Part shown: positions 31,273 through 33,831 of the stretch, piece after piece | Layout: every line of letters begins with the position of its first letter | How positions within the stretch are numbered: position 1 is the first letter of the stretch | Origin: Bacteroidaceae bacterium | Lineage (GTDB): Bacteria > Bacteroidota > Bacteroidia > Bacteroidales > Bacteroidaceae | Length of the DNA: 33,831 nt | Assembly: GCA_017615245.1 (NCBI GenBank) | Contig: JAGAAL010000051.1 | Span: 1 to 33,831 of the forward strand | Reading direction: 5' to 3' | The notes under the pieces: model-generated | Told to the model about the DNA's origin: nothing | Databases searched by the model: none | The model's input: only the letters and a program-made list of their open reading frames with translations | Program-made: the position numbers and the translations under genes

Positions 31273-32016
31273 TTACTTGTTCGTTTCTTCAACTATTTGG
31301 TCACCAGTCTTTCCATAGCGTCTTTGACGTCCTTGATAGTCGGCAATTGCTTTGTGGAATTCATCGATGGTGAAGTCTGGCCAATATACATCCGTGAAAT
31401 AAAACTCTGAGTATGCACACTGCCACAGCAAGTAATTGCTCAAACGCAGTTCGCCGCCAGTGCGTATCATCAGTTCGGGTTCTGGCATACCTTTCGTTTC
31501 CAGATGTTGATTGATAGTATCTTCTGTAATGTCAGTACTTTTCAGTTTCCCTTGTTCTACCTCAGTTGCAATATCCTTCATGGCTTTGGTCAACTCCCAT
31601 TTCGATGAATAACTCAAGGCTACAACCATACAGGTATTGGTATTGTTCTTTGTAATATCTGCCAGATGTGCCACTGCATCTTGTACGATTGGAGAGAGTC
31701 TATGGACGTCACCAATTACTTTGAAGCGTGCATTATTCTTCATGAACGTGTCTTCATCAAGATGTTGCAACAGCAATGCCATGAGGGCTGTGATCTCTTC
31801 TTTGGGCCGGTTCCAGTTTTCTGTAGAAAACGTGTAGAGTGTGAGGTAGTCAACACGCAGACGTACAGCCTCCTCCATGATTTCATGGACTTGCTGCGCT
31901 CCTTGTTGATGACCAACGGTACGCTCTTGTCCGCGTGCTTTTGCCCATCTGCCATTACCGTCCATAATGATGGCGATGTGGCGAGGGATTCTGTTGAGAT
32001 CTAACTGGACTGACAT
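31273..32016 (-). CDS. uppS: Isoprenyl transferase (undecaprenyl diphosphate synthase)
   Basis: The 247-aa cis-prenyltransferase extends farnesyl diphosphate with isopentenyl units to undecaprenyl diphosphate, the lipid carrier for peptidoglycan and surface glycans. The motif [17 protein letters not shown] is at residues 13-29 with the Mg-binding Asp19. Further family boxes are [13 protein letters not shown] (about 59-71), [22 protein letters not shown] (about 193-214, usual form RTSGE/RxSNFL) and [14 protein letters not shown] in place of RTSGE is common in this phylum as I recall it. It is 15 nt after the DUF6089-like gene and 4 nt before bamA. Confidence 0.95.
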   Translation of the reverse strand: MSVQLDLNRIPRHIAIIMDGNGRWAKARGQERTVGHQQGAQQVHEIMEEAVRLRVDYLTLYTFSTENWNRPKEEITALMALLLQHLDEDTFMKNNARFKVIGDVHRLSPIVQDAVAHLADITKNNTNTCMVVALSYSSKWELTKAMKDIATEVEQGKLKSTDITEDTINQHLETKGMPEPELMIRTGGELRLSNYLLWQCAYSEFYFTDVYWPDFTIDEFHKAIADYQGRQRRYGKTGDQIVEETNK

Positions 32017-32031
32017 ATGTGTTTTGTTCTA

Positions 32032-32700
32032 TTAATCGTTATTACATTCTCTATATCTTGGACTCAAGTCAAATGACAGATAAACTTTGGTGAGGCAATA
32101 GGAGTCTTTATTTTTCAAAAAACCACTCTTGATAGAGTAGGGATCGCTGATCCCATCCAATTTGTCGCTCATGCTGAAGTGCATGCACCAATCCATACCT
32201 ATGTTGACTCTCTCTTTCAGTTTATATTTCACACCAAATCCTATCGGGATATTCATGGTCACGGTCTTGTTTCCGTACGTGAATCCTAATCCCATCTGAA
32301 CGTATGGTGCGAGTCGCTTATGTCCTTTGTAACCGCTACCTGTGCCATAACCGCAAAAGTTGAGTTCGTATTGGCAGCCAAGGTCGAAGACAGATTTCTT
32401 GAAGTCCCAATCTTGGTCAGTCACGTTGGGATATTTGTTCTTCAACTCCAGTGCATTGCCTGCGATACCGCTGTACATGAGGTCAAACTTTAGGGCCATG
32501 CGTGGGTTAATGTTGTATCGGAGCAAAACTCCACCCGCCAACTGACTTTTCTTATAAAGCGATGAGTAGTTGGCGTCGCCCATATAGAAACCTGTGCCAA
32601 GCATGCCACCTAACTCGTATTTGTATTCGAGTTCCTGAGCGTGCAAGCAGATGGTACCGAGCACACACGCTAGCGTCAATATAAACTTACGTAACGTCAT
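32032..32700 (-). CDS. DUF6089-like outer-membrane beta-barrel protein
   Basis: The 222-aa protein begins with a signal peptide (MTLRKFILTLACVLGTICLHAQ) and continues with alternating strands rich in Gly, Tyr and Phe (YKYELGGMLGTGFYMGDANY, then LRYNINPRMALKFDLMYSG, VQMGLGFTYGNKTVTMNIP, FGVKYKLKERVNIGMDW), as in small OmpA- or OmpW-size barrels. The position directly upstream of uppS and bamA agrees with my memory of the DUF6089 family in Bacteroides. Its start overlaps the stop of the preceding gene (ATGA), so it is translationally coupled. Function is unknown; the operon suggests a part in outer-membrane assembly. Confidence 0.8.
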   Translation of the reverse strand: MTLRKFILTLACVLGTICLHAQELEYKYELGGMLGTGFYMGDANYSSLYKKSQLAGGVLLRYNINPRMALKFDLMYSGIAGNALELKNKYPNVTDQDWDFKKSVFDLGCQYELNFCGYGTGSGYKGHKRLAPYVQMGLGFTYGNKTVTMNIPIGFGVKYKLKERVNIGMDWCMHFSMSDKLDGISDPYSIKSGFLKNKDSYCLTKVYLSFDLSPRYRECNND

Positions 32701-33831
32701 TTCAGCTTGTTGATTTTACCTTTCCACATCGTCACGCTACCTTCGTTATTCACCTGCATCATGATGATATGCTCACCGTTGACGGTCACACTAACGTGTT
32801 TGTAAGGTAGGAGCGTGGTGGGAGGAAACTGGTACTCCGTCACTTGTTTCCATGTAATGCCGTTGTCTTCGGACTTATAGAACCATTTGTTATCACCGCC
32901 TAAGGCATAAAGGGCATCGTTATAATGGAAAATAGTGAGGTTTGTGAGTGCAGGCAGTGGATATTGGTTGTCTGCCGTGACAGTGATGCAGTCCCACTGC
33001 TGATTGCTTGCTTGTTCTTTGGCTGCAATCTTATACCATACTGCTGCGTGGTCGCTTTGTTGGCTGGTTACGCCTGCCAAGATGTCGACTTGCAGATTGT
33101 CGTTGGTGCGGGTATTGTATGCTGCAGATGAAATATATTGGTCGGGAAGCAGATTCATGTAGTGTGTGCCGTTTGTTGTCCATGTATTCAAGTCGGTTGT
33201 GGCAAGAATCTGTGTGCCATCAAAGGCATAAAGATAGAAACGATCGGCAGCCAGCAGTCTTTGAACTTTTTGGGTTGAAGCGGCATCCCATGTTACACCA
33301 TTTGCTGATGAATAGATAGTGCCGTCTGAGTCGAGAGTATAGAACTTTCCACTGAAATACAGCACGGACAGAAAGTCAAGATGGATGGCAGTGGTCATCA
33401 GTCCGTTTTTTGTTTCCCATGCGGTTCCGTCAGTTTTACCATAGCTTACAGCCGGTTTGTCTGCAATGTCGGCAAACATGTATAGTTGGTCATTTGCTGC
33501 GATAAGTTTAGGGTTGGATGTCGGTTGGATGTTTAGAGTGATAGGTTCTGTCCACAGCATCGAGTCGGCATTTGCGGTATAGCGATATATCACAGCAGTG
33601 TAATGTTTGGATGAGACTCCGTCTGAGGCCATTACCATCAAATCCAAAGGAGTAGAGAGGTCTAACGAGTCTTTTCCATTACTAATTGGATAGTAGTTAT
33701 CATCGCCGGACCACTTTGCATAAAGCACTCCTGTATAGCTGAATGAAGCAACCACTCTTTTGAGGTTTGTCCAGCTGGGCAGTGAATCAATTGAGTAGAT
33801 TCGCCCGTTCACTTGGTCAATATTGAATTTA
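32697..33831 (-). CDS. DUF6242-like protein with Asp-box beta-propeller (N terminus outside window)
   Basis: The frame stays open to the right edge of the window, so about 377 C-terminal residues are seen and the start is missing. The first visible residues (KFNIDQVNGRIYSIDSLPSW) form a Bacteroidota module that I associate with DUF6242. The later part has repeated four-strand blades with Asp-box motifs: SEDNGITW near the C terminus and the degenerate SSANGVTW and TTDLNTWTTNG, which point to a sialidase-like beta-propeller. It is probably an exported or lipid-anchored protein, but the signal is outside the window. It overlaps the DUF6089-like gene by four bases and thus belongs to the uppS-bamA-skp operon. 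Confidence 0.78.
   Translation of the reverse strand, partial: KFNIDQVNGRIYSIDSLPSWTNLKRVVASFSYTGVLYAKWSGDDNYYPISNGKDSLDLSTPLDLMVMASDGVSSKHYTAVIYRYTANADSMLWTEPITLNIQPTSNPKLIAANDQLYMFADIADKPAVSYGKTDGTAWETKNGLMTTAIHLDFLSVLYFSGKFYTLDSDGTIYSSANGVTWDAASTQKVQRLLAADRFYLYAFDGTQILATTDLNTWTTNGTHYMNLLPDQYISSAAYNTRTNDNLQVDILAGVTSQQSDHAAVWYKIAAKEQASNQQWDCITVTADNQYPLPALTNLTIFHYNDALYALGGDNKWFYKSEDNGITWKQVTEYQFPPTTLLPYKHVSVTVNGEHIIMMQVNNEGSVTMWKGKINKLK

Overview
The window looks like ordinary chromosome of a Bacteroidales bacterium, most likely Prevotellaceae (Prevotella/Segatella-like); the genus is inferred from recalled family content, not from a search. The evidence is: promoters of the Bacteroidota type (TAnnTTTG near -7, sometimes with TTTG/TTG about 19-20 nt upstream); tRNA genes without encoded CCA; a single-chain FGAM synthase of 1226 aa; a 504-aa signal peptidase; and families such as DUF5686, DUF2851, DUF6089-like and DUF6242-like proteins and paired OmpH/Skp chaperones. 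No prophage, insertion sequence, rRNA or CRISPR array was seen.

Layout. 1-400: the 3' end of an unidentified gene. 508-3002 (minus): tRNA-Asn, tRNA-Leu, glyS and an FKBP-like lipoprotein, apparently one transcription unit. 3240-5245 (plus): two translationally coupled glycosyltransferases. 5419-7086 (plus): an AMP-forming acyl-CoA ligase. 7138-12800 (minus): tyrS, gpmI and a DUF5686 outer-membrane protein. 13054-14526: an unknown membrane protein facing an HU-like protein with a C-terminal putative winged helix. 14527-15140: a regulatory region with four 21-bp-phased palindromes, a possible 32-aa ORF with its own terminator, the purL promoter and GC-rich hairpin repeats. 15141-18821: purL. 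18875-21174 (minus): dapB-lepB. 21272-22582: DUF2851. 22824-25411 (minus): tRNA-Glu, rpsT, then gyrB from its own promoter. 25584-27467 (plus): recO, then greA and a HIT-family gene. 27542-33831 (minus): an envelope-biogenesis operon of a DUF6242-like protein, a DUF6089-like protein, uppS, bamA and two skp genes.

Most genes are housekeeping: aminoacylation (glyS, tyrS), glycolysis (gpmI), purine and lysine/peptidoglycan precursors (purL, dapB), replication and repair (gyrB, recO), transcript elongation (greA) and envelope assembly (lepB, uppS, bamA, skp). The unusual material is intergenic: (i) four palindromes at exact 21-bp spacing just downstream of the promoter of the HU/winged-helix gene, a likely autoregulatory operator; (ii) 28-bp arrays of four heptanucleotides placed 6-9 nt upstream of several TAnnTTTG boxes; (iii) a dispersed family of CCCCCT/AGGGGG hairpin elements, some joined to stop codons; (iv) tRNA-mRNA units in which glyS lies behind a hairpin with no visible promoter of its own; and (v) a greA leader that folds into one long hairpin.
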